Part shown: positions 44,956 to 53,964 of the stretch, piece by piece
Layout of the letters: every line of letters starts with the position of its first letter
Position numbering within the stretch: the stretch's first letter is position 1
Source of the DNA: an uncultured Eisenbergiella sp.
GTDB lineage: Bacteria; Bacillota; Clostridia; Lachnospirales; Lachnospiraceae
Reading direction: 5' to 3'
DNA length: 64,000 bases
NCBI GenBank assembly: GCA_947598825.1
Contig: CANQFM010000003.1
Coordinates: 62,001 to 126,000 of the forward strand
Position numbers and translations under genes: made by a program
Notes under the pieces: generated by a model
What the model was told of the DNA's origin: nothing
Database searches by the model: none
The model's input: the letters and a program-made list of their open reading frames with translations, nothing else

Positions 44956-46329
44956 TCATGTAGACGGTCTCTCCTGTCCGGCAGGCTCCTTTGTCCGGGT
45001 CACCAACACCTGTGTGATCCTCTTATTCTCCACTTTCAGGATCTTAAACCGATAGTCCCCCACCGTAGTCTCAAATTTTTCGTCCGGTTCCGGGATATGC
45101 TCCAGCCGGGAGATCAAGTATCCGTTGATGGTTTCAAAATCCTCTTCCTCAAAATGGATGGAAAACCGCTCTTCCAGATCCTCCAGCCTGGTCTTGCCCT
45201 CGATGACGTACTCGTCCTTACTCTTTTCCTGGATGAAGCTCTCTTCATCATCGTATTCGTCCAGGATATTGCCTACGATCTCCTCCAGAATGTCCTCCAT
45301 GGCGATCAGGCCGGAGGTCTGCCCGTATTCGTCCACCACGATGACCATCTGCAGCTTCATGGACTGCATGGTCTTAAAAAGGGAATCGATGTTGCGCGTC
45401 TCCGGAATAAACCTCACCTGGCGCATCAGCCCCGGGATCTCCAGAAGCGGTTTGTCCGGATCGATCTGGCTCTGCCTTCGCAGCGCGTCTTTCATATGTA
45501 AAATTCCAATGATATGGTCGATGTTCTCCTGATAGACCGGATACCTGCTGTTGCTGCCGTTGAGCATAAAGCTTACCGCGTCCTGAAAGGACATCCGGCA
45601 GTCGATGGCTACAATGTCCCGGCGGTTGGTCATGATATCCCGGGCCTCTTTGTCGCTGAACTCGAAGATATTGGTGATCATCTCCGCCTCGCTGGCCTGG
45701 ATGACGCCCCTTTCATGCCCTTCGTTGACCATGGAAATGATCTCGTATTCCGTGTCGTCGTCCTGCAGGCTCTGGCCGCGGATCCCCAGGATCGGCGCCA
45801 GGGCAGCCGTCGTCCGGGATAAAAGCCAGAAAAAGGGCTTAAACATACTGTGCAGCGTCCAGATAAAGCCTCCCAGCCGGTCGGCCCACTTCCGGGGATT
45901 TTTCGCCGCCGCTCTCCGCGGAAGCCAGATCCCAAACGCCTGCAGCAAAAACAGCATAAACAACAGGCTCAGGAGACAAAATAACACTGCCGTCGCAGGC
46001 CGCAGCCAGATATCCTGCCAACTGCCTTTGGCAAAGGGAAGCCGTTGAGACAGGGAAAGCATGATCCGAAAGACAGGCCGAAGACAAAAACAACCGGCCA
46101 GAAGATTTCCCAGGGAGGTCAGCGTCTGCACCAGGCTGCCCCGGCTTTCCATATTCCGGTTTAACAGGCACAGCCGGGAAGCCTTTTGATCCTTTTCCTC
46201 CACCGCTTTGCGCTCTTCTTCTTTCATGTTCAGCCCCTGCAGGGCGGACAGAAAACCATAGAGGGCCGCATCCAGGAAAAGGACGAGCAAAAACAGGAAC
46301 ATACTGGCAGTAGGACCGCCATCGTCCAT
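44956..46329 (-). CDS. Hemolysin-family protein (CNNM-CBS-CorC/HlyC)
   Basis: 457 residues. A DUF21/CNNM transmembrane domain with segments near residues 8-30, 80-100 and 110-135 precedes a CBS-domain pair (about 205-330, SRYPVYQENIDHIIGILHMKD-like motif) and a C-terminal CorC_HlyC domain (DEYVIEGKTRLEDLEE). Such proteins are thought to transport or sense magnesium or other divalent cations; haemolysis is a historical name. ATG with AAAGGAG 11 bases upstream, preceded by a clear promoter. Confidence 0.92.
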   Translation of the reverse strand: MDDGGPTASMFLFLLVLFLDAALYGFLSALQGLNMKEEERKAVEEKDQKASRLCLLNRNMESRGSLVQTLTSLGNLLAGCFCLRPVFRIMLSLSQRLPFAKGSWQDIWLRPATAVLFCLLSLLFMLFLLQAFGIWLPRRAAAKNPRKWADRLGGFIWTLHSMFKPFFWLLSRTTAALAPILGIRGQSLQDDDTEYEIISMVNEGHERGVIQASEAEMITNIFEFSDKEARDIMTNRRDIVAIDCRMSFQDAVSFMLNGSNSRYPVYQENIDHIIGILHMKDALRRQSQIDPDKPLLEIPGLMRQVRFIPETRNIDSLFKTMQSMKLQMVIVVDEYGQTSGLIAMEDILEEIVGNILDEYDDEESFIQEKSKDEYVIEGKTRLEDLEERFSIHFEEEDFETINGYLISRLEHIPEPDEKFETTVGDYRFKILKVENKRITQVLVTRTKEPAGQERPST

Positions 46330-46364
46330 AAAATAATCATCTCCTTTACCAAAACTTCCACTTC

Positions 46365-46393
46365 ATCATAGCATCTTCCACGGCAAACGTCAA
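46365..46393 (-). promoter_or_regulatory. Sigma-A promoter for the CNNM/CBS gene
   Basis: On the minus strand -35 TTGACG (46388-46393), 17-base spacer and -10 TATGAT (46365-46370), 35 bases before the start codon. It separates this transcript from the rex-nnr-alr-mazF operon ending just upstream. Confidence 0.6.
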
Positions 46394-46427
46394 GGACGCG
46401 CCTTTTTACGTTTTCACGGTGCCCGGC

Positions 46428-46769
46428 TTATGTACTCAGCTCCAGGCTCACGCGCAGCGCACGGTTGATCTTTTCCATCATCACGCTGTCCAGATGGCAC
46501 ACCTTGTCTTTCAGACGCTTTTTATCGATGGTGCGCAGTTGTTCCAACAGCACAACGGAATCCTTTTCGATCTCGTATTCCCCCGCCAGGATCTCGATAT
46601 GGGTGGGCAGTTTGGCCTTGTTCATCCGGGAAGTGATCGCCGCGCAGATCACCGTCGGGCTGTGACGGTTCCCCACATCGTTCTGAATGATCAGCACCGG
46701 CCGGATGCCTCCCTGCTCCGATCCTACCACAGGCCTTAAATCCGCATAGTAAATATCTCCACGTCTCAC
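46428..46769 (-). CDS. mazF: MazF/PemK-family endoribonuclease toxin, no adjacent antitoxin
   Basis: A 113-residue mRNA-cleaving toxin of the NdoA/EndoA type. [32 protein letters not shown] and [15 protein letters not shown] contain the conserved basic pocket of the family. The start is a GTG with GGAAGG 8 bases upstream. In Bacillus the cognate antitoxin gene directly precedes mazF; here the 161-base gap to alr has no ATG-started reading frame on this strand, so the antitoxin is absent or elsewhere. It is the last gene after rex, nnr and alr. Confidence 0.92.
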   Translation of the reverse strand: MRRGDIYYADLRPVVGSEQGGIRPVLIIQNDVGNRHSPTVICAAITSRMNKAKLPTHIEILAGEYEIEKDSVVLLEQLRTIDKKRLKDKVCHLDSVMMEKINRALRVSLELST

Positions 46770-46930
46770 AAAAGAAACCTTCCTTTCTCCTTTTTGACGC
46801 GCGGTGCGAATACGGCTTTTCAGAGCGGGCCTTTTTGCAAAACCGCGTTGTCTAACCGGAAGTATTGCCCTTTTTTACGGAAGGTATACTTTTTTGTAAG
46901 GCCGTTTTTTTATTTTTCCAAAAGGCCGTT

Positions 46931-48082
46931 CTAAACCGAAAGGATCCGGCCCTCCTTCAGATAGATGCGCGGGACCCGTTTGTTCAGGCAGCAGGCGAGT
47001 TCATAATTAAAACGCCCGGAGAGGGCTCCCAGTTCTTCCATGGCAATCTCCTCTGCTCCATCCCGGCCGATCAGCGTCACCAGGCTCCCCACGGCCGCTT
47101 CCGGAATATCCGTCACATCTGCCATAAACTGATCCATACAGACCCTGCCCAGGATCCTGGCCCGTTTCCCGCAGATCAACACCTGGCCGCGGTTGGAAAG
47201 CTGCCTGGGATAGCCGTCCCCATATCCGATGGGCACCGTTGCGACCCTAAGGGTCCTGTCTGTGCGGTAGGTGCCGCCGTAACTGATCTCCTGTCCCGCT
47301 TTTAGTTCCTTTACAAAAGCGATCCGGCTATAAAGGGAAAGGACCGGCTTTAGCCGGATTTTCTCATGATCCACCTCATCGGAGGGCCACAGCCCGTATA
47401 GAATAATACCGGCGCGCACCGCGTCCAGATTGGCCTCCGGTAGATCCAGGATGCCGGCGCTGTTGGAACAGTGGCAAAGAGGGATGGACAGGCCATCCTT
47501 TTTCAAACGGTCAACAAACGCGCGAAAGGTCCGCAATTGTTCCCACGTCCTGGTTTTATCCGCCTCATCCGCCCGGGCAAAATGGGTAAAAATCCCCTCC
47601 AGACGCAGGCAAGGCATACTGGCGAGCCTTTTTACAAAGGCTGCGCCCTCTTCATCGGGACGGACCCCGATGCGGGACATCCCGGTATCCACCGCTATAT
47701 GGACGCCGATCTTCTTTCCGGCCAAAAGGGCTGCCCGGTTCATTTCAGCGGCCATCTCGTCCGTAAACGCCGCAGCGCTCAGGTCATACTGCGCCAGTTG
47801 GGGATAAGCCGAGGGGAATGTGTAGCCCAACAGCAGAATCTTTTTTTTCATGCCGGCGCAGCGCAATGCGATTCCTTCCTCCACGGTGGCCACGGCATAG
47901 CCGGATACAAACGCCAGCTTCTCCATCTCCGCCGCCAGAGGCAGCGCCCCGTGCCCGTAACCGTCCGCCTTGATCACGCCGATCACGGAAGTGCCCTCTT
48001 TTAAAGTTTCCTTTATCCCATACAGATTGTGCAGAAAAGCGTCCAGATCCACAGACGCCCATGCCCTGTCATATCGCTCCAT
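46931..48082 (-). CDS. alr: Alanine racemase
   Basis: A PLP enzyme interconverting L- and D-alanine for peptidoglycan. The Schiff-base lysine is in VIKADGYGHGALPLA and the catalytic Tyr in ISYGGTYRTDR, with MDQFMADVTDIP near the C-terminus. 383 residues. ATG 48082 with AAAAAGGAA upstream. The nnr stop lies 14 bases inside the gene. alr followed by mazF is the usual Firmicutes order. Confidence 0.96.
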   Translation of the reverse strand: MERYDRAWASVDLDAFLHNLYGIKETLKEGTSVIGVIKADGYGHGALPLAAEMEKLAFVSGYAVATVEEGIALRCAGMKKKILLLGYTFPSAYPQLAQYDLSAAAFTDEMAAEMNRAALLAGKKIGVHIAVDTGMSRIGVRPDEEGAAFVKRLASMPCLRLEGIFTHFARADEADKTRTWEQLRTFRAFVDRLKKDGLSIPLCHCSNSAGILDLPEANLDAVRAGIILYGLWPSDEVDHEKIRLKPVLSLYSRIAFVKELKAGQEISYGGTYRTDRTLRVATVPIGYGDGYPRQLSNRGQVLICGKRARILGRVCMDQFMADVTDIPEAAVGSLVTLIGRDGAEEIAMEELGALSGRFNYELACCLNKRVPRIYLKEGRILSV

Positions 48083-49610
48083 TTCCTTTTTCCCTTTCCA
48101 ACAGGACAAGAGGGATCATTTCGGCCAGATCCCCCGCCGTCATACTGCGTTCTCCCTTTCGCGCTGCGGCCAGATCCCCCGCCCGCCCATGCAGATAGAC
48201 GCCTGCGCACACCGCCTGAAACGGCGTCTGCGGGCCTGCCAGAAGGGCCGCCAAAATCCCCGTAAGCACGTCGCCGCTGCCGGCCGTAGCCATGCCGCTG
48301 TTGCCGCTTGTATTAAGATAAATCTGACCGTCAAAGGAAGCAACAACGGTCCTGGCCCCCTTGCACAGCACCACGGCTTGCAGCCGCTTTGCCCAGCGCA
48401 GCGCAACCCCTATGGGGTCCTCCAGCACTTCTGCTATGCCGCAGCCGTCAAGCCTTGCCAGTTCTCCCGGATGGGGCGTCAGGACCAGGACGCGCCGGGA
48501 CGCCTCTTTTGCCTGGAGCCCTTCCAGACATTTTAAAAGCTTATTGTCCGCCGCCAGAATATTGATGGCGTCCGCATCCAGCACCAGCGGTTTGGGAGCC
48601 GTTTCGAGAAGCGAAGCGATCCGTGAGACCGCATCTGCCCCGACGGACAGGCCGGGGCCGGCTCCGATCACGTCAGCCCAGGCGCAGGCCGCGCCATCCT
48701 GATCCGTGACCATGACTTCGGGAAGGGTTTGCAGGCAGGCCTCTGCCATCCGCTCTGTCCCCACCAGCTTTACCATGCCGCAGCCTGCGCCAAAAGCGCC
48801 ATAGGCGCACAGAAGGCCCGCCCCTTCCATCCCTTCGCTTCCGGCCAGCAGCGCGACCTTTCCAAAAGTGCCCTTGTTGCCGTCCGAAGGTCGTTTGGGC
48901 AGAAGATCCGCTACGGGCCCCTCATAAGTCGTGATGGAAGGATACTGTCCCAAAAAGCCATGCTCCGTGATCCCGATGGGCGCGCAGACTACGCTGCCCG
49001 CATAGCGGGCGCCGGGATACAGGACAAGCCCCAGTTTCCGAAACCCGAAGGTCACCGTAACATCCGCCTGCACCGCAGCCCCCATGACCCGCCCCGTATC
49101 CGCATGGATGCCGGAGGGCAGATCCACAGACAGGACGAAAGCGTCCTGCCGGTTGATATAGTCCACGGCTTCCCGAAAGGCGCCGGTCAGCTCCCGGGAA
49201 AGCCCCACGCCGAACAGGGCGTCTACGATGATATCATATGACCGGTCCGGCAGCTTTTCTTCAATACGCCCTCCGTAGGCGCGCACGCTTCGTATCTGTC
49301 CGGCGGTCAGTTCATTCGCCTTTTCTTCCTGCCCGATCAGCACAAAGTCCACAGGACAGCCCTCCAGCATCAAAAGACGGCCGAGCGCAAATCCGTCTCC
49401 GCCGTTATTGCCGCTTCCCGCCACCACCAGCACCCGGCGGCTGCAGAGACATTTACTGCCGTTTTCCAAAGGTGCGAAAAAACGTTCCCTGAGGACCTCC
49501 AGACAGACCAGCGCCGCCCGCTCCATCAGCACGGCGGGCAAGATGCCGAAATGGCTGCTCGTATTTTCATCACACCGCCGCATCTGGGCGGCATTCACCA
49601 GATATTCCAT
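48069..49610 (-). CDS. nnr: Bifunctional NAD(P)H-hydrate repair enzyme
   Basis: Restores damaged NAD(P)HX. The N-terminal YjeF domain (epimerase, about 1-215) has VVAGSGNNGGDGFALGRLL and SVDLPSGIHADTG. The C-terminal domain (ADP-dependent dehydratase, about 225-513) has TPHPGELARL and MATAGSGDVLTGILAALLAG. 513 residues, the normal fused length. ATG with AGGAG 9 bases upstream, 6 bases after rex, fitting a NADH-centred operon. Confidence 0.95.
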   Translation of the reverse strand: MEYLVNAAQMRRCDENTSSHFGILPAVLMERAALVCLEVLRERFFAPLENGSKCLCSRRVLVVAGSGNNGGDGFALGRLLMLEGCPVDFVLIGQEEKANELTAGQIRSVRAYGGRIEEKLPDRSYDIIVDALFGVGLSRELTGAFREAVDYINRQDAFVLSVDLPSGIHADTGRVMGAAVQADVTVTFGFRKLGLVLYPGARYAGSVVCAPIGITEHGFLGQYPSITTYEGPVADLLPKRPSDGNKGTFGKVALLAGSEGMEGAGLLCAYGAFGAGCGMVKLVGTERMAEACLQTLPEVMVTDQDGAACAWADVIGAGPGLSVGADAVSRIASLLETAPKPLVLDADAINILAADNKLLKCLEGLQAKEASRRVLVLTPHPGELARLDGCGIAEVLEDPIGVALRWAKRLQAVVLCKGARTVVASFDGQIYLNTSGNSGMATAGSGDVLTGILAALLAGPQTPFQAVCAGVYLHGRAGDLAAARKGERSMTAGDLAEMIPLVLLEREKGNGAI

Positions 49611-49616
49611 ACGCTT

Positions 49617-50258
49617 TCACTCCTGCCTGGATTCGTACCGCCCGATCAGATAGGAAAGACGCATCAGGCTGTCGGAAAGATGCACATTTTCCACCTGCAC
49701 TTCTTCTGGCACATCCAGATCCACATGCGCGAAATTCCAGATCGCCTTGATCCCCACATCAGTCAGCTTTCTGGCCACCGCCACCGCCTCCGATTTCGGG
49801 ATCGTCAGCACCGCGATATCCACATTGTTCTGCCGGATGAAATCCGTCATCTCCTCCATGGGCCTGACCCGGATCCCGCGGATCTGCCTGTCAAAAAGGG
49901 CCGGGTTGATATCGAAAATGCCGGTGAAGATAAATCCCCTGCGCTGAAAATTCATGTAATTGGCCAGCGCCTGCCCCAGATTGCCGGCCCCGATGATGAT
50001 CAGATGATGGGTTTTGTCCAACCCCAGGATCTTGCTGATCTCCTGATAGAGATACTCCACGTTGTACCCGTATCCCTGCTGGCCGAAGCCGCCAAAATGG
50101 TTGAAATCCTGCCGGATCTGGGATGCGGTGACGTGCATCAGCCTGGAAAGTTCCTGTGAAGAAATGCGTTCCACTTCCCGGTCCCGAAGTTCCCCAAGGT
50201 ATCTGAAATAACGCGGCAGCCTGCTGATGACCGCCTGCGAGATCTCCCGCTCTGCCAT
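49617..50258 (-). CDS. rex: Redox-sensing transcriptional repressor Rex
   Basis: A 213-residue NADH/NAD-ratio sensor. The N-terminal winged helix (SSQELSRLMHVTASQIRQD) is followed by FGGFGQQGYGYNVEYL and a Rossmann domain beginning LIIIGAGNLGQALANY. High NADH releases it from operators ahead of fermentative genes. ATG 50258 with GGGAGGG 8 bases upstream; the longer reading from 50294 has no ribosome site. A consensus promoter precedes it. Confidence 0.96.
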   Translation of the reverse strand: MAEREISQAVISRLPRYFRYLGELRDREVERISSQELSRLMHVTASQIRQDFNHFGGFGQQGYGYNVEYLYQEISKILGLDKTHHLIIIGAGNLGQALANYMNFQRRGFIFTGIFDINPALFDRQIRGIRVRPMEEMTDFIRQNNVDIAVLTIPKSEAVAVARKLTDVGIKAIWNFAHVDLDVPEEVQVENVHLSDSLMRLSYLIGRYESRQE

Positions 50259-50310
50259 TTTCAAACCCTCCCTTGCGCGCTGGCGCAATCCCAAGGTGCG
50301 CCGCTTTATT

Positions 50311-50339
50311 ATTATACAATTCTGTTAAAATTATGTCAA
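50311..50339 (-). promoter_or_regulatory. Consensus sigma-A promoter of the rex operon
   Basis: A perfect TTGACA (50334-50339), 17-base spacer and perfect TATAAT (50311-50316) on the minus strand, about 53 bases from the rex start. The spacer and -35 overlap a sequence partly matching a Rex operator (50322-50339: one half TGTTAA, second half degenerate), which could mean autoregulation. Confidence 0.75.
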
Positions 50340-50408
50340 TAACAACCCCGGCCGCCGCCCTTGATGCCCCGGCTTCCGCCCTGTACGGCCCTGACCGCCG
50401 CTTTTTTA

Positions 50409-50437
50409 TTGACACTCCGGGATTTCCCGATTAAACT
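50409..50437 (+). promoter_or_regulatory. Putative promoter of the ABC-F gene
   Basis: TTGACA (50409-50414), 17 bases, then TAAACT (50432-50437), 64 bases ahead of the ABC-F start. It lies inside what would be an N-terminal extension of the ABC-F reading frame, which supports the shorter start at 50502. Confidence 0.5.
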
Positions 50438-50501
50438 AGAATGTGACCCAAACGGCCAACAGCCCGGCATCTGTACGCTGCGTCAAAACGGAGAAACGAA
50501 A

Positions 50502-52436
50502 ATGATACTTTCCTGTCAGAATATAGAAAAAGCTTTTTTGGAAAAACAGGTACTGAAAGACTGTTCTTTCCATCTGGAAAATCACGAAAAGGCGGCGATC
50601 GTCGGCGTCAACGGTGCCGGCAAGACCACGCTTTTGCGCATCCTCATCGGGGAACTGGAAGCGGACGCCGGCACAGTCTCTTTGTCCAAAGGCGCCACCT
50701 TTGGCTATCTGGCGCAGGATGCCGCCGTCAATACCGACAACACCATCTATGAGGAACTGCTTTCCGTCAAACAACATCTGGTGGATCTGGAACAAATGAT
50801 CCGGGAAACGGAAAGCAGGATGGATCATGCTGAAGGCGAAGAGCTGGAAGCTCTGATGAAACGGTATACAGATCTGACCCACGCCTTTGAACAGGACAAC
50901 GGCTACGCATATCAGAGCGAACTGACCGGCGTGTTAAAAGGCCTGGGCTTTCTGCCGGAGGAATTTCACACGCCCATCTCCACCCTCTCCGGCGGCCAGA
51001 AGACCCGGGTGGCCCTGGGCAAACTGCTCCTGCAAAGCCCCGATCTGATCCTGTTGGACGAACCCACCAACCATCTGGACATGGCATCGATCTCCTGGCT
51101 GGAGAATTATCTGCTCAATTACAGGGGAAGCGTCCTTCTCGTTTCCCATGATCGCTATTTTCTGGACCGTATCGTTTCCAGGATCATCGAGATCGACAAC
51201 ACAAAATGCACCGTTTTTTCGGGCAATTACACCGCCTACGCCGCCAAAAAGGAACAGCTCAGGCAGGCACAGCGCAACGCCTGGCTCAACCAGCAGGCCG
51301 AGATCCGCCATCAGGAAGAAGTCATTGCCAAGCTGCGGTCCTTCAATCGGGAAAAATCCATCAAACGGGCGGAAAGCCGGGAAAAAATGCTGGAAAAAAT
51401 CGAAGTGCTGGAAAAGCCTGCCGAGATCGACACGGATATGAAAATCCGCCTCGTTCCCCGCGTCCTGAGCGGAAACGACGTGTTGACCGTCACCCATCTG
51501 GCCAAATCTTTCGGCCGCCATGCGCTTTTTTCGGATCTTTCCTTCTCCTTAAAGCGCGGCGAACATGTGGCCCTTATCGGGGACAACGGCACAGGAAAGA
51601 CCACCCTTTTAAAGATCATCAACGGCCTTATTACGCAGGATGCAGGGGATATCCAAACCGGCAGCAAGGTCCAGATCGGCTATTACGACCAGGAACATCA
51701 TGTGCTGCATCCCGAAAAGACCCTGTTTGAAGAGATTTCCGACGCCTACCCATCCCTGAACAATACCCAGATCCGCAACACTCTGGCCGCTTTTCTCTTT
51801 ACGGGAGAAGACGTTTTTAAACGTATCGGCGACCTTTCCGGCGGGGAAAGGGGCCGGGTCAGCCTGGCCAAGCTGATGCTCTCGGAATCCAATTTCCTGA
51901 TTCTGGATGAACCTACCAACCATCTGGACATCGCCTCCAAGGAGATCCTGGAAGAAGCCATAAACGGCTACGACGGCACTGTGTTCTATGTCTCCCATGA
52001 CCGCTATTTCATCAACCGCACGGCCCACCGCATCCTGGAGCTTTCCGGCGGGACGCTGTATCAGTACCTGGGAAATTTTGACTACTATCGGGAGAAAAAA
52101 GCGGCGGCCGAACCTGCGGCCCCCGGGCGTCCCGACGCAGCCTTTGCAGGATGGGCCAGCCCCTCCGCTGCCCGCGAAAAAGAATCCGCCGCCAAGCTTT
52201 CCTGGCAGGAAAAGAAGGAACAGGAGGCCAGGCAGCGGAAAAAGGAAACCGCTATCCGCCGCTGCGAAGAGCGCATCGAACGGCTGGAAGAAGAGGATCG
52301 ACGTCTCGACGCCTCTCTCGCGGATCCGTCCGTGGCCTGCGACGCTGCCGCGCTCCAGTCCCTATCCGCGCAAAAAGAAGAGATCGCTACACAACTGCTG
52401 TCCCTTATGGAAGAATGGGAAACGCTCAATAGCTAA
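50502..52436 (+). CDS. ABC-F family ATPase (YdiF-like)
   Basis: A 644-residue soluble protein with two ABC cassettes and no membrane segments, typical of ribosome-associated ABC-F factors. Cassette 1: GVNGAGKTTLLRIL, signature LSGGQKTRVALG, LLDEPTNHLDM. A charged linker (about 250-320) follows. Cassette 2: GDNGTGKTTLLKII, signature LSGGERGRVSLA, ILDEPTNHLDI. The C-terminus is a coiled-coil tail rich in Glu, Arg and Lys. Start ATG 50502 with GGAGA 7 bases upstream, beginning at MILSCQNIEKAF. Housekeeping translation factor or antibiotic-resistance type cannot be decided; the lack of an obvious leader peptide favours the former. Confidence 0.92.
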   Translation: MILSCQNIEKAFLEKQVLKDCSFHLENHEKAAIVGVNGAGKTTLLRILIGELEADAGTVSLSKGATFGYLAQDAAVNTDNTIYEELLSVKQHLVDLEQMIRETESRMDHAEGEELEALMKRYTDLTHAFEQDNGYAYQSELTGVLKGLGFLPEEFHTPISTLSGGQKTRVALGKLLLQSPDLILLDEPTNHLDMASISWLENYLLNYRGSVLLVSHDRYFLDRIVSRIIEIDNTKCTVFSGNYTAYAAKKEQLRQAQRNAWLNQQAEIRHQEEVIAKLRSFNREKSIKRAESREKMLEKIEVLEKPAEIDTDMKIRLVPRVLSGNDVLTVTHLAKSFGRHALFSDLSFSLKRGEHVALIGDNGTGKTTLLKIINGLITQDAGDIQTGSKVQIGYYDQEHHVLHPEKTLFEEISDAYPSLNNTQIRNTLAAFLFTGEDVFKRIGDLSGGERGRVSLAKLMLSESNFLILDEPTNHLDIASKEILEEAINGYDGTVFYVSHDRYFINRTAHRILELSGGTLYQYLGNFDYYREKKAAAEPAAPGRPDAAFAGWASPSAAREKESAAKLSWQEKKEQEARQRKKETAIRRCEERIERLEEEDRRLDASLADPSVACDAAALQSLSAQKEEIATQLLSLMEEWETLNS

Positions 52437-52484
52437 AAACGGCGCCCTGGAGTAGCTCATTATCAGTCCCTCTATTCTTATATG

Positions 52485-52570
52485 TTAAACCAAAATTTCC
52501 CATTTGCCGTAGCGTTTTCCGTTTACTCTACGGATATATTGTTTTTCTTTCAGAAAGTCTATAATGCGCT
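52485..52570 (-). other. Frameshifted C-terminal remnant of the adjacent Fic gene
   Basis: Directly after the Fic stop codon, a second minus-strand frame encodes about 27 residues with the pattern IDFLKEKQYIRRVNGKRYG and a short tail, ending at 52485. This is a wing-and-helix end typical of Fic proteins. A single base missing in the GAAGAAATTTAA tract around 52570 would account for the separation. Confidence 0.65.
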
Positions 52571-53485
52571 TTAAATTTCTTCTAAAGTACAGTCCAAAGT
52601 GTCAATTTGGCACTTTGGCATTTTACTTTTGGCACTTTGAAAAGCGTTTTCCTCCACAAAATCAACATGCATATAGCGATTCTTTAATTCGTAATTTGTA
52701 CCGAGCAGAAGGTTTGAGAAAAACAATTCCAAAAACTTTGTGGTGGAATGAATACCTTTTTGCAAATCGTTATAGTTTGCACGAACCAGTGCATTACGAA
52801 AATACCAGGAATTTTCACGGAACGCATCGTTTTTGACACGGAATCCAAAGGTTTTCAAATACTTAATCATAAACACGGCGGTGGCTCTTGTGTTGCCCTC
52901 GCCAAAGGGATGAATCTGCCAAATGTCCGATGCGAATTTTGCAAGGTGTTTCACTGACGCTTCAACCGACAGTCCCTCATAAGAAAACTGTTTTTCGGCG
53001 GAAAAATCATAATCCAAAGTGTCTTTTATGCTGTTAAAATCAGCGTAGATAACCGATTCGCCGTTCAGTATCCATTCTTTTTTGGAAATGTTATACTGAC
53101 GGATTTTTCCGGCGTGGTCGAATACGCCTTCAAACAATCTGCGGTGAATGGTGATCCATTCGGCAGGAGAAAACTGAAACGCTTTTTCGCCCAAAAGCTT
53201 GGTTATTCTTGCAGATACAATATCTGCTTCTTTGGTGCTGTCCTCAAGTTCGGTGCGTGTGGTTCTCTGCTCATAATAGCTGTAAATACGCTTCTGAACC
53301 TCATCGATGGTTATTTTACCCTCGATGTGTTCCTTTGCAGTATCCAGCAAATAATCAGAAGTTTTTAGTCCGTCAACCGCCTGCAAGCCGATAGCTGTTT
53401 GCCATGCCCCACTTTTTTCGGCTCTTCCAGGTTCGCCCTGTCTGATATACTCTTCAAGCTCAAATTGCCAATTCTTATCGGGCAT
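52571..53485 (-). CDS. Fic-domain protein with atypical motif, C-terminus lost by frameshift
   Basis: 304 residues. The Fic core has HPFGEGNTRATAVF at 192-205; the canonical form is HxFx(D/E)GNGRxxR, so the Gly before Arg is Thr and the second Arg is missing. The catalytic His and acidic residue are present, so some nucleotidyl or phosphoryl transfer remains possible. A conserved N-terminal helix (RTELEDSTKEADIVSARI) could be regulatory, but no clear S/TxxxE(G/N) inhibitory motif is seen. The gene is more A/T-rich than its neighbours, suggesting acquisition. ATG with GATGAGG. The last domain continues in another frame downstream. Confidence 0.8.
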   Translation of the reverse strand: MPDKNWQFELEEYIRQGEPGRAEKSGAWQTAIGLQAVDGLKTSDYLLDTAKEHIEGKITIDEVQKRIYSYYEQRTTRTELEDSTKEADIVSARITKLLGEKAFQFSPAEWITIHRRLFEGVFDHAGKIRQYNISKKEWILNGESVIYADFNSIKDTLDYDFSAEKQFSYEGLSVEASVKHLAKFASDIWQIHPFGEGNTRATAVFMIKYLKTFGFRVKNDAFRENSWYFRNALVRANYNDLQKGIHSTTKFLELFFSNLLLGTNYELKNRYMHVDFVEENAFQSAKSKMPKCQIDTLDCTLEEI

Positions 53486-53494
53486 ATTTGCGCC

Positions 53495-53923
53495 TCATCT
53501 TTCTTTTTCTTTTTTTTCAATGAACAGTTTCCTGGTGATAAAGTTGTATATCATGACAATCCCTGTGGCAAAGGGCTTCACCAGTATATAAGAGCGGCTC
53601 CAGAAGCGATCCAGCGCCATGGTGCCCAGCTTCATGATGATATTGTTGAGGATCAGCCCGCCGACGGCAAATCCAAAAAAGACGAGAAACTGTTTGCCCT
53701 TATTCGCCTTTTTGTCCGCGTCGAATACGACGGTAATGCTCAGGATATAGTTGACCAGGGCCGAGATCACAAAGGCCAGGGTATTGGCCAGGATCACCGG
53801 CATATGAAACTTTTCCCTAAACAGGATCAGCGCCACATATTCGATGAAAAAACACAAAAACCCCACGGCCCCGAATTTCAGGATCTGCTGTCCCAGCTTA
53901 CTCTTTAAAAATCTGTTGATCAA
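53495..53923 (-). CDS. GtrA-family small membrane protein
   Basis: About 142 residues with four hydrophobic segments (near residues 12-32, 38-60, 77-97, 107-127) and the FGAVGFLCFFIEYVALILF start typical of GtrA/DPMS-like proteins, which help move lipid-linked sugars across the membrane. No ATG fits; a TTG at 53923 with AAGGGGG about 9 bases upstream is the likely start. Longer readings run into the isocitrate dehydrogenase gene. No glycosyltransferase gene is adjacent. Confidence 0.75.
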   Translation of the reverse strand: MINRFLKSKLGQQILKFGAVGFLCFFIEYVALILFREKFHMPVILANTLAFVISALVNYILSITVVFDADKKANKGKQFLVFFGFAVGGLILNNIIMKLGTMALDRFWSRSYILVKPFATGIVMIYNFITRKLFIEKKEKER

Positions 53924-53964
53924 AACAAGCTGCCCCCTTTCTGCCTTTGAACCATCCGTAAGGC

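Noticed and set aside
46770..46930. Terminator or small antitoxin gene between alr and mazF
   Set aside because: A-rich and U-rich runs occur, but no stable hairpin of terminator form and no ATG-started frame on the minus strand.
50361..50501. N-terminal extension or leader peptide of the ABC-F gene
   Set aside because: The stretch contains the TTGACA promoter, is continuous with the gene's frame, has no ribosome site and no conserved residues.
52555..52580. Programmed -1 frameshift at the end of the first fic gene
   Set aside because: The AAATTTA heptamer is present, but not in the phase needed for simultaneous slippage, so a simple one-base deletion is more likely.
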